A stretch of DNA of 64,000 bases from Tricholomella constricta (taxonomy: Eukaryota > Basidiomycota > Agaricomycetes > Agaricales > Lyophyllaceae): contig JAACJP010000055.1 of assembly GCA_013368375.1 (NCBI GenBank), forward strand, positions 124,001-188,000. The letters run 5' to 3'. How positions within the stretch are numbered: the first letter of the stretch is position 1; each line of letters starts with the position of its first letter. A program made the translations under genes and the position numbers. The notes beneath the pieces are model-generated. The model ran no database searches. It was given only the letters and a program-made list of their open reading frames with translations, and was not told the origin of the DNA. Shown here in pieces: positions 1-13,642 of the stretch.

Positions 1-1934
1 CATTCTTTGGGGATAACTCCCTGGCGGTTGCCTGTGACGCGCGATGAATTGGCAAGTGACCTTTCCTTCTTCCGCTCGGAACTGGGAGAGAGCCTTGTGC
101 CTTGGCACAATAGTGGGGGCCGATAAGCCCCGACTTTGAATTTGGAAGATTCAGACGCTGCTAGATACTCGGGATAGGTTAACATCTGCCTCTCCAATTC
201 AGCGTTCAGGAGTCTACCGACAAGAATCTCCGCGGCGTAGTTTCCTAGGGTCTGTCATTGAGTCTTTTTTAAACACTGACTGGATGACGAGAATCTCAAG
301 ACGGGGAAAATACAAGTGCTCGGGCATCCTACTTGGAAGGCTCAGTATTATGCAGGGAAGGTGCGAGTATTGGCAGGTGGGAGAAACATTCCAAACACGC
401 ACAATAACACCGGTATCCATGCTTCGTTCGACTTAGCCCTTCCATGTTCCATGCCGTAGCATATGCGGGGCTTTCCAGCGTCCTGAACTTACTCCTCCCC
501 CCATTACTAGTAGCGGCACATCCTTCAACCGGAATGGAAATTCTGTGCCCTGACATAACAAGTCCCTGACACAAGTGGATTAGATTATATCGTCCATATG
601 TCGTTTCTGCCAAACTCTACCACGACAACGAGGAGGGGCACGCCCCTTGATGACGCGCGCGGGAACGCGAAAGGCTCCAAGGCCATGCGATGAGCTGCTT
701 GTCACATTATTATTATCGGATTGGCGGGTGCGCGGGGTACCTATATGCGCCTGTTAATTGAATCCATTATCACAGAGGTAACCACGAAACGAGTACAGTT
801 ATATATATATATATAGATATATATATCTGAAAAGTTAAGGTTGAAACAGTTTACTGATAGGCAAACAACAGCTCACGCTGCGCAGGCGGTCCAGGTGGCT
901 GGACAACACCCAGTTCTTGCATGCGAACGATGGCGATATATAGATAGACGCGTCTGCATGCCTGCAGGTCTTCATTAAGTTGTTGTGCTGCTTGGGAGTC
1001 GGACTTAGCGCGTGATGGTATGCAAGCCAATGATGGGCGCGACATGTCGACAGGTACGTACGTCCCTCCATGAAGACGTGCAGACGCAGCAACGGGGCTG
1101 CGACATCCTCCACCTTGGGTCTGCTTCGGTGATATGATCGTGAGCCCCGATTCGCTGATATAGTGCCGTGATGTGTGATTGCGAGTCTGTGATCTACATA
1201 CCCATCGGATAATATCGAGATCATGAATCGCGATCTTGCACGAGCACGCGAGGGGTTCTGGTCGTGTGTGGATATCTGGGTTGAGCTAGCTGCCAGTGAA
1301 AGTTTATGGGGCCAGACTCTGTGACATGTGGAACACCTGGCTCTGCCACGATGCCCGAGAGGGGATTTCGAGGCAATGTCGCAGCTTTCCTCTTCGACAC
1401 GGTCTAGGACAGATCCTAGGACATGGATTTTCTTTTGCGAGAACTGATGATAGGTTCGAGGGAAGACTAGGATGGTACCGGATCACGTATACGTCGGCCG
1501 TCGTCGAGCCTGGGCCAAGCGTCAGACACGCTAGCTTACAATACATACGTCTGCCATGCGCCGTTGTAAGCTTCGCGCGAAGAAGCACCCCCCGGCATTG
1601 GCCATTGGGTGTGCACGGGTATTTCGGTTCGTAACGTTGGCTCGGCATTCCACGCGAAGCGCACATACGCATGAAGCAGTCATCACAAGGCTTCCTCGCA
1701 CATACGTCAGGGTCTGCATCTGAGATTTCGAGTAACAATTCGCATGTGTATGCACGAAGTAGCCCCGGTATCAAGGTTACTTTGTACCAGTCATGTCCGT
1801 GGATGCCAGAGCCTGGTGAGAAATAACGCGCCTTTTTTTGAACATTTCTAAGGCGACGACTGCGGAAGAAAGCATCTCGACAAGGGTCCGTACCTAATTG
1901 CTGACATGCGTCTGAGCCCCCCAAAACTTTCTCT
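1..1934. other. No recognisable gene
   Basis: I find no gene here that I can support. Both strands carry open frames of up to about 285 codons, but none shows a family motif or a plausible exon chain. An AT dinucleotide run with one interruption sits at about 800-828. The right edge is the 3' flank of the FAD monooxygenase gene. Confidence 0.5.
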
Positions 1935-4058
1935 CTAAGGCAGCGTGGGCTGCTCGTAACCCCTTTCCTGTATATCTCGAGAGACTTTTTCGTACACATC
2001 ATATGCGTGTCGTTCAGCATCAAACGCGAACAGCCATTCTGGCCTTGGGAGATCCAGGACTCGGTCACAAGAGTCGTTAGAGTTTGTGCGATGCCAATTG
2101 TCTCGCGTCGACTCGCCCATGAGCTGAGCAAGCCGCACGCGTTGGTACCTACGCAGGCCAAACCGCAAACGCGTCAATAACGTTTGTTGGCAAGAGACTC
2201 CGGCAAGTCGGCAGGTGATGAACAGATAGCCGAGGCAGGATATGGAAGTCTCGCGACGCATACTTACCGCATATGTTCCCATATCCTAACAGCATGCGGT
2301 ACCTTGGTCTTCCCTGAAAGCTGCAGTGTGACAGCCAGAGTGACGCCATCCTCCATGGCTTGCGATGCTCCCTGGATGCTCGTCCTAATTGAAAAAAAAC
2401 GTACGATAGTTTTTTTGGGGTCCAAAGGACATAGACATGCGAAATCGAACATGTGAGACCACACGGCCGGAAAATTTGATAATTATCGATTTAGCGAGTG
2501 ATAGAGTTCATTGAGCAAATAGGGTGCTTACGGCAAAAATGGGTGAGCTGCGTCACCTATGAGAACCAGATGACCCGCCATGCTGATCCAGCTGGGAAGG
2601 GGATCGCGGTGAACGAGCTTCCAGTCAACGAATGATGGTGCCTTGGATAGAATGGCTGAACAGCGTGGGTCCCAGTCGCGCACCACGTCCAGGACATCCT
2701 CAATCTTAGCGGCGAGCGACCAGCTCTCTTCGATGTCACTGTTATCCCTAACAAAAAAATCGATCAGAAATGATCCGTCACCAATCCGCAATTCTGCAAT
2801 GTTCGTTCCTCGGGGGTTGGAGTGGATACATGGACGTACCGGTGGGTGAGGACACAGGACACAGCGGTGCCGTTTTGAGAACACGAGGTAATGAAATGGA
2901 CATCCTGACCTGACAACAAAGCAACGCGCCAGTTGTCAAACTGCGAAATATCGGACGGTCAAGGATTTGATATTACCAATCCAGGCATACACCACATCTT
3001 CACCTTTGCACATGAAATCGGTCAGTGGATCGCGGTCGATGCCTTGCCGTTGGGCGTTAAACCATGCACGATATATGGCGTAGCCCGAGGCCTTCGGCGC
3101 ATCTTTATAACCCTAAAGCAAGATGCCGAATCAGTCATACATTCACACTTCATGGGCTTCCGATCCAAATGGACAGACGACCAATGGAACAGGCAAAACA
3201 AACAAACGAGATGACTTACCAGAACATGTGTTCGAGCCTTGCTTTTCACACCATCCGCCCCGACGACTAAGTTTCCCTCGAGGCGTTGGCCACGCACGAC
3301 CACCCCTGCCACGCCGCGCGCAGGATCTTCCCAGTACTCAGAGACATGCATTCCCAGGCGGATATCTAGGCCAAGACTCCGCGCATACTCGAGAAGAACG
3401 GCATGCATCTGCCCTCGGTGCCCGTTGTATGCACGTGCACCAAACTCGAGCTCAGGCAGTGGCTGCACATTGAGCAGATCCCCACGGTGGTTGTGGAGGT
3501 GCTGTTCGCTGTTTAATCGGCGTGACTGCAAGCAAAGGTTGAAAATACGTACGAGAGCGGAGGCGTGTCCGCAGAGAGGCCAAAGCCTAGAACATGTGCG
3601 GACTACATTCAGTCGAAGTCAATACATTAGAAGCTGATGTCAGATCTTACCGATCGTGAAGCCCCCATCGCTCTACAATGCGCCCTGCGTTAGGGCCCAG
3701 ACTTAACACCTGTGATTCAGAAACAGCAGGCGCCGCGAATCAGAACGTCGTTCCTCAGCTCCATGCACAATTCAATTGTGGGACGTACGTCTCCTGAGGA
3801 ATGGAAATATATCAGTAGTTGACAGAATCAGAAGAACTCTGTGGGTGCACCTAAAGTTTGAAGCCTAGGCTCCTCGCACTGCTCCAACACGACAACGTCA
3901 TGCCCCTTCCGCAAACATTCAATCGCACATGCAAGACCTGCGAATCCACATCCGACGATAATGACCTTGATACCTGAAGAGTGGAGAGGTGCTATGCTTC
4001 CGGCACATCTATAGGGCGCGGCGCCTGTTCCTGGACAGCGATGAGATTCCTCGGCCAT
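1935..4058 (-). CDS. FAD-dependent monooxygenase (salicylate hydroxylase-like)
   Basis: This is a class A flavoprotein hydroxylase, which uses FAD, NAD(P)H and O2 to hydroxylate an aromatic or polyketide-like substrate. Nine exons join without a frame break: 4058-3851, 3793-3789, 3709-3651, 3508-3220, 3112-2977, 2909-2840, 2747-2532, 2384-2268 and 2148-1935, giving 1,314 nt and 437 aa. Visible motifs are the N-terminal Rossmann dinucleotide site [13 protein letters not shown] (about residue 35), a [11 protein letters not shown] segment (the DG motif), and GDAAHPFLP (the GD motif contacting FAD ribityl and phosphate). The C-terminal [14 protein letters not shown] segment is typical of the fungal family. 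All introns are GT-AG. The second exon is only 5 nt and is needed to keep the frame. There is no secretion signal, so it is probably cytosolic. No neighbouring biosynthetic genes are visible. The substrate cannot be told from sequence. Confidence 0.9.
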
Positions 4059-7035
4059 AGTTGTGTTGCGCTGGTGGTGGAATTTGAAGGGCTGGTCGTG
4101 GGCCAGTTATAGCTCTGTGGGTCTCCGGTCATCGCAGGCGTACGTGTGCGATGTGCGGCCTTCGACTTATGAGAATGAAGGTCAAGCAGGAATAGAGCTT
4201 CTGCGAAGAACGCTGGGAGACCGATGATCGTCGAACGCTATTACTGCGGACACGTTCCCTTCAGGGTTTGCCACTGAGAGGAAAATGAGGTTCGATTTAA
4301 GGAAGCCGACGTCGGGGTGCCATACCCTGGTGGCCGACAGTCGGATACGAGTGCGAGAATTGAAATAGCCCTAAGTATGTCCGACAAGCGGTAGTGCGAA
4401 GGTCGGACGAGACGCCAAGAGTGCCGCGAACGGTTCTAACACGATCGTAAATCGATCGGCAGTCATCAGGTACGATAATAAGAAGGATTTCAAGAACCAT
4501 ATCTAAAATGATCGTCATCGATCCCAACGCTTCATGCCTAGCGATGAGTTGGAATTCGGTACCTACCCCCACGCGACAATCATTGTAACGGATCAACGAT
4601 CAGCGTTAGCATTCCTACGAGGAGTCTATCATACTCACTAAGTCATGATGCATGATGAGTGGCCATGATCCTTGGCGAAGAAGCTTTCATCGAAACCATC
4701 AAGCTACGGTGTCATTTTCTTTGACCTGGTTGTCAAGAAACCTTTCAAAACGGAAAGCCCGTGAAGACGTTTAGTAAGTCAACCCGATGCGTTACTTTGA
4801 ATACCGAAAGTGGGTCAACACTGTGCATGAATAAAGCAGCGACAGTTGCACTCACCGATGTTTCGCCTAATAAGATGTGCCGTTGGCTCATGCGTGGTTA
4901 ATACCTAACCCTGCGGTCCCGACTGGCTCACGCGACCAGCTACTGTAACAGATCATGGATCAGAATCCAAATTGCCCTGAAAATTGGCAAGAATTACCGG
5001 TAAGGCTTCGGCCTGAATGTTATAGTCGGCGCTCGATAGTTTGAGGCTCCGCCTGAGTGCGTGGCGTCGCCGAGCAGAACTGGTTCGTCTCTTGAAAAGA
5101 TCATGTAGTGGGAGCACACGGAGAAACCATGTTGTTAATAATGAGATTGTCAAACTTGCTCTGGTTTTGGGGCCAAAGCAAAAAACCGCTGGAAGTCGAT
5201 AAGTATACAAAGGCGTAATTGGAATTGCAAGTACACAACTATGATGCCCGAAACGTTGTCAGAAAAAGAGAAAAAGAGGAGATCTGACAGTGAACGCACC
5301 GAGAGTTTCTACCTCCGATATTTCAATGCCGTGGGGTGCTGCGTTCTTATTGATACAAGTACACGCTCCACTTTCTCTTCATTCGCACCTTATATGCACA
5401 TTTATCGATTTCCCCTCCATTAGATGAGTCGAAGAAGAAGGACGAGTGTGGTAGATCATGAACCTGTATTTTGACTACTATTGGTTCCTCGTAAGAACGA
5501 GCGTTAATAACGATTGAACAAGCTTACATTCCTGAATATATCTGAAAGCTTGAGAGCTCTTCAAATTGCTTTTCGCGTCACGGACTGGCACAGACTCATA
5601 ACGGACGATTGTCAATGACGAAGTCACGTACTTAAAGTTACAAGGACTCGGAGCTGCGGCAAACCAAATCCTTACATAATACAAATCGTTTATCGGGCGA
5701 TTCGGCCTCGGTGGAACTTGCTTCGAACGAGCCCTTACTTCACCACACTCCCAGGCTTCTTGATGCGCTTTAGTTTCATTCGATTCTCCATTGAACCTAA
5801 CCTCTTCTCAGCACATGAAAAGGACATCTTGGACGTTGGGCTGAGCACTAACTTGAATCCGATTCTTCAACTTTTCCTTCCTTCCGCGCTTCTCGCATAC
5901 CTCAAGGTGACATGTCAGATCAGCAGAAGATGTCCCGGCCTTCTGAAGCTATGCACCATGAACAACTGTCCTAATGTCATGTGGAACTCGCGTCGGCAAC
6001 TTGATTTTTCGCCTTATATTTCGTCCGGGAGCCTGGGCAGGCCACGCCCGCACTTTAGCTTCTCTGAGCGTTTACCTCCTGGTCCAACGTCATCGGGCTA
6101 GAAAAGCGACATGGGCGTCTTAGCGTGACTCGCGTGAGTGATGCCGTTGTCCTTCAGGCCTTCAAGTGCAGAACCATCACACCAAATCAGGGATTTCTGA
6201 TGGGTCTATGCATATGCTGAGACGCTCTTCCACCTTCACGTCCTTTTGATCCTGTGGTTGTTACACGAGGATAGCCAGTGCGCAAGACAGTCTTGATGCA
6301 CCACGTTAATCCCTAGGCTCTGCATTGGTCCCATGTCGCAGCCAAATGTCGGTCGTTTTACGATGAATCTCTCGAATATTTGGAACAGAAGCACGGTGAG
6401 CAGCCTGTGAGATCGAATATCCGGTACTCACGATGTTCCGGCTCCATCCAGATTTACCTCCAACTGCAGGACGCAAGTAGCATAGACTCCCGTTGCATGC
6501 TTTTCCAAAAGTAAAAGATCACTTCTTCCAGGTTCGAACTCTCGTTAATGGTGAAGAACATCATCCGCAGGCGGTACTCGTGTGGTACGTTTAATTATTA
6601 CCGAACGCACGGGTGTCGTTGAAATTGGGTGCGTTGCGGTTTCGTTGTGATATTGTGTCAACAATTTACGTGACGTACAGATAGACAGGGACCGTGTCAC
6701 CCACGTATAATACGTCTTCGCTTGTATCGCGACAGACTACAGTAATAGGTGGCCCCATTGTAAACATCCCTCCCGTATCCAACGCCAGATGCGGAATTCC
6801 AGCCTCTCGATGCGAATACGAACAAAGACAAAAAAAAACAAAGAACAGAGGTCACTTTAAAGTGTTCTTTCATGTTACTTTGAACTTTTGCTTCACTGCC
6901 ACGACGACTGCCACCACGTTGACGTTCAAGCCCAGCTTTGACCTTCAATGCCACTCTTGATGATATATAAACGCGATTCCAAATGCCATCACGATACCAA
7001 CCCTCCATACCTTCCTCTCTGTCTCATCCTCTTCG
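4059..7035. other. No recognisable gene
   Basis: Upstream flank of the FAD monooxygenase followed by about 2.9 kb in which no open frame shows a family motif, signal peptide or convincing intron chain. The frames at 4953-5210 (-) and 5718-6101 (+) were read and not recognised. The right end holds the promoter of the 7036 gene. Confidence 0.45.
6964..6970 (+). promoter_or_regulatory. TATA box of the Cys-rich protein gene
   Basis: TATATAA lies 66 bp upstream of the ATG at 7036, a normal core-promoter distance for a short 5' leader. It supports the chosen start. Confidence 0.4.
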
Positions 7036-7758
7036 ATGTTCCCAGCTACGTCTAGCAAGACTACGCCCAGCCAAGTCGGAAGGCCAATCCGTCCCATTCC
7101 TAATCGTGCTCAAAACATCTCCTTCTCCAATTCCAACACCAAGTCAGCAGACATCATTCGGTATGCCCTGAACAACAACATCCCTAGCGACGTTCACAAG
7201 AAAATCATGGGCGGAGTGAAGGCCTTGCATCCAGCCCAGCTCGACAATCTGCTCAATGCGCTTAAAAGTGTTCAGGTCATCAGTGACAGGGACGTCGTGG
7301 CGGCAGCGGACAACACCCGTCGACATTGCGTCCGCTGCCACAAAGGGTACTTCGAGCGCCACAATGGCATTGGTGCATGCGAAATTTTGCATCAAAAGCC
7401 CGAAGTGATCGAGACCGCTGGGCCTGGGGTAGGTTTTTTCGCGGAGGCAACAAATGTTCGCATCTGTACAAACGACCCCGCAATATTCCCCGGCGGCACT
7501 GGGAACAGGGACGCGTCGGGGGCGGTCGTAGTGACGATGAAGGTCGAGGTTGACTACAAATGCTGCGGGATGAGGACAAAGGTTGGAACACCTGTGCTTC
7601 CCTGCTTCGTGGGTAGGCATACCACCCGACCCGTGAACGTGGACTATGAGAAGAAAAACGTCCCCAAATGCGAGTATCTGGGGTGTTTCGGTCCTCGTAT
7701 CGCTGCTACGCCCGTGGAACACGATGCACCCGCTGGTACGGACGTGACCCAAGCATAA
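7036..7758 (+). CDS. Cys/His-rich protein with CHORD-like metal-ligand spacing
   Basis: This is a single-exon 240-aa ORF. Residues 1-95 are a Ser/Asn-rich leader and a helical stretch (about 50-92). The rest carries a regular Cys/His array: C98-x2-C101-x13-C115-x3-H119, then after about 56 residues C176-C177-x12-C190-x3-H194, then C212 and C217. Paired C..C...C...H and CC...C...H groups resemble two zinc sites of the kind seen in CHORD modules, but the CHORD consensus is not fully matched, so I call it only CHORD-like. There is no signal peptide or membrane segment. A TATA box lies 66 bp upstream. No neighbour suggests a pathway. Function is unknown; zinc binding and a protein-protein contact role are inference. 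Confidence 0.6.
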   Translation: MFPATSSKTTPSQVGRPIRPIPNRAQNISFSNSNTKSADIIRYALNNNIPSDVHKKIMGGVKALHPAQLDNLLNALKSVQVISDRDVVAAADNTRRHCVRCHKGYFERHNGIGACEILHQKPEVIETAGPGVGFFAEATNVRICTNDPAIFPGGTGNRDASGAVVVTMKVEVDYKCCGMRTKVGTPVLPCFVGRHTTRPVNVDYEKKNVPKCEYLGCFGPRIAATPVEHDAPAGTDVTQA

Positions 7759-10518
7759 ATCAATTCTTCGAGCTGCTGGTGAGTACTCTGTAATTCTCAC
7801 TTGACATGGAAACCAAACAACGGACAGCTCTCTCGCATGGTACTTTCCACAGCGGATCTGGCCTCATAGCGCTCCTGGAAGAAGCTGTAAAACCACGACT
7901 CAGCGATTGTTATACTATCTATGCATTGTATGTCAAAATATGAGGAATTCATGGTCCATCGATATTTCGGGGAAGCGCGTTGAGTAGTATAATCAACTTC
8001 GAATCTCCAAGGCATCCCATACCGCCGCGCGAGCCGACGTTTCCGTGTCTACTGACAAGGGTCACGGGCCTAGGGACGCCTAATCTGTAGAATTTGTTGA
8101 CTTGTAAAGACGTCGGAAAGCGAGAAGTCCAGTACAGTCCCAAGTGCGTGCTATGTCTCTCTCCTGTCTTCTTTTCCCATAGTGCGACACAGCAAAACGA
8201 AGAAAACAAGACGAAGAACCACAACCAAAGACGGCTTGGGCAGCGCTTCGGTGTTAGTTGCTTCCCATCGCACTTGACGCTATAACACCATACTTATCGC
8301 GCTGGGAAGGAGCCTGTCGAGCTAGAGCTCAGCTGGAAATTCGAGTTGAAACTGCCCGCGGAGGCTCGGTCTCGAACTGCATATTAACCCACCCAATGCC
8401 TCGACGTCTCGGCGGCATCGTCTGACGGCACAATCACTCCACCGCATATCCCGACACTGACTCCCCGAATGGCGTCGACCTCGGACACGCTTACTACTTA
8501 CCGACCTACCTATCTACCTGAAGCACACTTACAGCACGTTGCACGCAGCACGGAAGAGAACACCCCTCATCCCGCCGATATCCGTCAAGCAACAAGTAAC
8601 AAAACATTTCACCGTTTGTTCTTTTTACATGATTTCAAGAGCAACAAAAAATGTAAAGTTTCCCGTGTCGGGTGAAAAATCACATGGTCGAAACCCCAAA
8701 CATCGCAGGCGAACTTGGCGGTGGAAGGCAAAGGCGAAGACACGTGTGTCTCTTGACACTTCCTTCCATGACGTGCGTGGGTACAGAATGTATGCACAGG
8801 CGCATCAGATCAAATTCACCGGAACGTACGCTGCCTTCCTTCCCCCGCGCGGCAGTTGCGGCTCGTCTGCCAGTGCTTCCCTCACAGCGCCGTGCGCGCC
8901 CGGCTCGAACGCTGGTCTGCCTGCCTTTCTTACTCGTACTACGCATTTCATTTTGATCACAAGGACCGTACGGGGGTAGCGCCACCTCCTCGTGAGCACC
9001 TGCTCGCTGCGCCTAGCGTGGGACTCGGGACTCCGCACCTGGAGACGCCCGAGCTCACTCTTGTTTTCATTTTTTAATTATTGGCGACGCCGCACGACGC
9101 GCTCAACTCGGGCGCTCGCAGTGGGGCATGTCCCCCCCCCCTCAACCAATTTAGAACTCACCCTCTCCACGCCCTAGCTTTTTTGTGTTTTTTTGTTGTT
9201 GTTGTTTCCATCATCTCGCACCGCAGCGGGCGCAGCGAGGTACAATGAAACTTGGGACCTCCAATTGTCATTTATTATTACTTGGCAAAACCAGCACTAG
9301 CACTGTCACTGGCAACAGCACGTCAAGCCCTCCTTCAACGGCCAGATAACCAGTACCATCACGAGCGCCCGTTCCGGAGTAGTTTTCGGTCCATTTTTAA
9401 GTATCATCCTGAATACGCTGCAATTGGTCTCCTGACGATGGGCCGGTGGAACACACTCAGACACACGCACACACGCTGTATTACCCCGTCTATTTTTCCT
9501 TCTCCTTCCACCTCCCCTTGTCCTTGTCCTTCTACTTGTAGTTCTCCATCCCCATCCCAATCCTCAATCCCCATCCATTTCTCCTGTGCCCATGCGTCAG
9601 TCGCTCGCAATTCGCACCAACTCAGATGTCGCCGTTCGCGCGTCTGGCTCTGGTTCTTACCATGCGGCGATGTCAGATACAGTGGGTGGGTTTGCGACTC
9701 GGGATACTTGGGAGCAACTTGGGAGTGAAAGACGGCATAGCATGCATATGGTGGGCTGGGGCCTGGGCGTCATGAATTATTGGATATCAGGCCCGCGTGC
9801 GGTCCGACGCTGGACGATCGATATTCACAGGAAGCTCAACGTGGCTGCGGGTCCCAAAAAGGCACTGTTAGTCCGTGTGTGTATCGCAATCTGTCGCAGC
9901 AATGCAGCGGCAGCATAGTGCTATGTCAACGTATCTGCGACAATTGTCAATTATCTGATAGATCGGCTATCATCGACGCTTCATCGCCTCATGGCGCGTG
10001 GCGGCCATCATCATACCATATCATATCATAATCAGCATCACCGGCCATGATTAGCATCCCAAGGAGGCGTCCCTTCAGTTTGTTCCGGCTCGCGAGAATG
10101 AAAAAATGTTGATCAATTTCCCCCCATCTCATCAATCGCGGGGCTGATGTTCAATCAAGGATGGAAGTCGCCATCGTCGTCGTCATCGCCATCTTCGTCG
10201 ACTTGTGCACTCGTTAGCGCTGTTGGGTCTCAGCGAGATGATGATGATGATGATGAGTTTAGTTTATACTACCAGGGCGGGGCCTAATAGTAGTAAAGGG
10301 AAATGAGGCTGAATCGTGGATACAGATCTAGGAGGCTCTGCGTGTAGGTAATATTATCGTTCGTGTGTGTAACGATTGGCGTGTGAGAATGTAGTGGGAG
10401 TGATAAGTAACTGAAAAAAACTGGGTGGTATGAGTGTGCGCATAGTGAAAGGAATAGTATGTATGTATATAATAGAAAATATTGTTGTCCCCGTGCGTTC
10501 CTGCGTAACGCGTGGACT
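7759..10518. other. Low-complexity stretch without a recognisable gene
   Basis: This holds pyrimidine- and purine-biased tracts, a C run at about 9130, a CA-rich patch near 9455-9475, CTT/CCT-rich sequence at about 9490-9580 and a GAT trinucleotide run at about 10239-10257. Overlapping open frames on both strands at 8.5-9.9 kb have no family motif and look like products of GC-rich sequence. I see no gene I can defend. Confidence 0.45.
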
Positions 10519-13500
10519 CTTCCCACGGTTGATGCCTACATTCGCGATGCCAACCCTTGCCAACCCCATTCCTCCTCCACAATGCTCCAATTATCCATCA
10601 TCCTGCCCAAGTATGTTTAGTGTATCTGAAGGCATCTGGCCTAAGGATCACAATCAGATGTTCCTCTCAGTGATGCACTTCGCTGAGTTGAACCCTCGAT
10701 GAAGGTCAGATCGTGACCGGCCAAAAATCAGGGCGAAGATGAACTCTACCTCCTCGCTTTTTTTGTACCTTGGGCCCGCGGGCGGCCGCGAGGATCTATA
10801 GCCTTGTCTCGATCCAACCCCCCCCCCCCACCCCCTCCTCCCTCATCACAACAACACTACACGTTCATCACTGGTAGACAATGACACGACAATGGGACCT
10901 ACGATTTGTGCCAGGAGAGGAAGTTGAACATTGTCCGACTCCGCTGCGCTAGGATCGCACTTTCCTCTTGAGGCGAGAATGTATACGTCCCAGATCTTAT
11001 CTGACACGAACCCACGCGGCCGAGCTGATGGCTCTGCGCTATTCATGGCGTGATACATGTCCGTCTTTTTGGTGGGTTCGGCCGCATCCATATCACGGCG
11101 CTCGCGCACTGCGGTGAAACATCAAACACTAGCGGAGATACGAGGACGGCAGGAGCGTATTGTGCTCTAGGTACCGCGATCTTGAAAGGACGACGCCATT
11201 GCGCGCTGCAGTGATTGCATCTACGTCTGGGATGATGGGCGATGAATGAATGAATGAATGTAAAGGTCTATGTGATGGTCAGCACAACCTGCCTCGATCG
11301 TTGATGGCTTCGATCCAGCTCAATTTTCGTAACTTGGCTTCCGGGTCAATGTGCTCCCTCCCCCTCTCAGCCTCTGAAAAGAGATCAAATCTAATCATCA
11401 GATGCAGGTATGCCTACCATTGGCTTGGGTCTCGTTTGCCAGATGATTTACGAAGCTTAACAGGTCAATGAGAAGAATGTTTCATACAGTACTTTGGTGT
11501 CGCGTCGCGGGGTCGGCATATGGGCGTAGCGCGCTACATTTATGCACCACTGGGCAGACGTCCTTGTCTTCGAAATTTACCGTCTCGGCTGACATGGCAT
11601 GGGCAGCAACCGAGCTCTCTTCGTGTAATAGGTTTCAGCATCGACTTCTACGCAGAACGCGGAGCAAATATTCGAGTCCGTTCATGTTTGACAATTCTAC
11701 AGCCCTATGATTCGGCCGAAGCTTCCTCAAGTCAGAAGCTGACAAATCGCAAATTAGGTTGGCTCTTGATCAATGGGCTTTGATGTATTGCCCCGCTGCC
11801 TGCGTACTTGTTGGTGAGTTGCCCCGTGTTCTGATCGGCATTTCTTGACGACTGATCAGAGGTGACTGAAAGTCACCTACAACTAGTTCGCAGTCGATAT
11901 ATGGAAACACCCGCTAGAAACACTGGAAACAGGATTATGCTTCTACCGCCGCGAGGGGTTTGCTCTTGATCAATCTATCGTTTCCAGGGTATGCATCGCG
12001 ATGTTCGCAATTCCAAAATGAAAGAGACGAGTGTAAGTGTCCGCTTGATAGTTCGTGCTTCGCGATCTACTGTTCGGTTGATCTTTGATTGAACAACACT
12101 GTCAACAGGTTTAATCCAATGTAGGCTATGAACGGATTCAGCATTCGCTAATCCTGTGAAAGCTAATATACTGTTCGAATATAGTTCGTAATTTCGCTTT
12201 TCTCATCCTAGACGCTTTCCGCGACACCTCCGCACAGCGCACCCGTAGCAACACCATGGGCGAAAAAATTTCCGTATGCTTTCTCAGTATTCGCACAATC
12301 CAACTTTACTCACTCCAGATATTCTAAGGCCCTCATGCATCCTCGCAACTGACGTTTATATTGGGACCCTGTGGGGGCTTTCACTTGATGGGGTGGGGTG
12401 GTAAATATAAGCATTGTTATCTCGGAGCCAACAAACTGGCTCTGGGTCTTTGTGCACTCATCGCTATTTCGGCAGTGTCGTTTAGGCTGGTCATCTCCTC
12501 TTAAAATTTGTGCAGGCCCAGATCGCTGTTCATGATGCTTGCCCGGTGCATTGGCTTTGGGCTAGGACTTGGTTTGGCTGATGAACCATTCCCGACAGGA
12601 AAGGATGTCTGTCCATTCTAAAATTTCGCGCGACTCGGACATGTCAATTCTGCCAGTAGCCACCGCGACCCGTCAGCTTCTGCGCGATATAGGGCCTCCA
12701 CAATCGCTTTATTTGGGCACTCAGCAATATCTTTCTAGAGATATTGGATTTTTGAAATTTACTGGGACCGAAACGCTGAGTCTCTTGTAACATACCGTCT
12801 CTCTGAAACGCCCTGTCACGGAAATGGCTCAGAAAATTATTGATATTCTTCCCTTGGATACATGTTACTTGTTCGCTTTTTCAGGGAACGGCGCCTGGAT
12901 CGTCTGCTGCTATCAAATCGTGTTTGAATGACATGATATTGACAATCTTGCGACATTTGCTTTCTTTCGGAAAGCAAAGAAGACGCAGCCCCCGCGTCAC
13001 GAGGCTGCACGGCGCCTCTGAAAAATTTTAGGAATCCTTGTTCTCTTCTCAAAATGCTCATGCGCGCTTATAATCATCGGCGGTTCAACTCCTCCTACTC
13101 CTCTACCCCTTCCCAGCAATCCCCTGGCTGTCGTACTTAAGTCGGTCACCAGATCGCCGCAAGATGGGAAAAGTGAATGGCTCAACCAGCCCTCCTCCTC
13201 TCTCCGGTGACTCAAAATTCACACACAGATTTCCCACTCGTCGCTTCAATCCTCTAAAATCATGACCCAGCTTCTTCCGCCCACAAATGGCTACTTCTCA
13301 AAGAAGGCCACTGTAAACTCCGGCCCTCTCGGTTCACTTGTCTGTCCACCCTCAGTCGTCAGTGTCTTTCCCGAATGTGGGGGACCCAGTCTGATCACGC
13401 ACTTCACAGGATGATTGATCGCTCTCTAGGTGGCATGGAAGTCGACGATCCAGCTGCCTCCTTGTTTCGGGCTGACATACAGCCAGTTCTTGATGAAGTT

Positions 13501-13642
13501 TCAACTTGGTAGATGCACTTGTCTTGGCGCCTGTGCAGAGCTCTGACGGTTCATAAATACTTTCTTGAAGCAAGTTTATCAAGGAAAGAACACATATTTG
13601 GCGATTCTTTGGCATTTGTCAATGGATTGATGTATTCAAGGC

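Noticed and set aside
1304..2161. 285-codon minus-strand open frame
   Set aside because: It overlaps the last exon of the FAD monooxygenase in another frame, is very Cys/Arg-rich without pattern and shows no family motif.
6520..6560. tRNA B-box-like GGTTCGAACTC
   Set aside because: No matching A box at the right distance and no pairing acceptor stem; a similar GTTCGAATC in the chromovirus LTR was rejected for the same reason. I saw no tRNA or rRNA gene.
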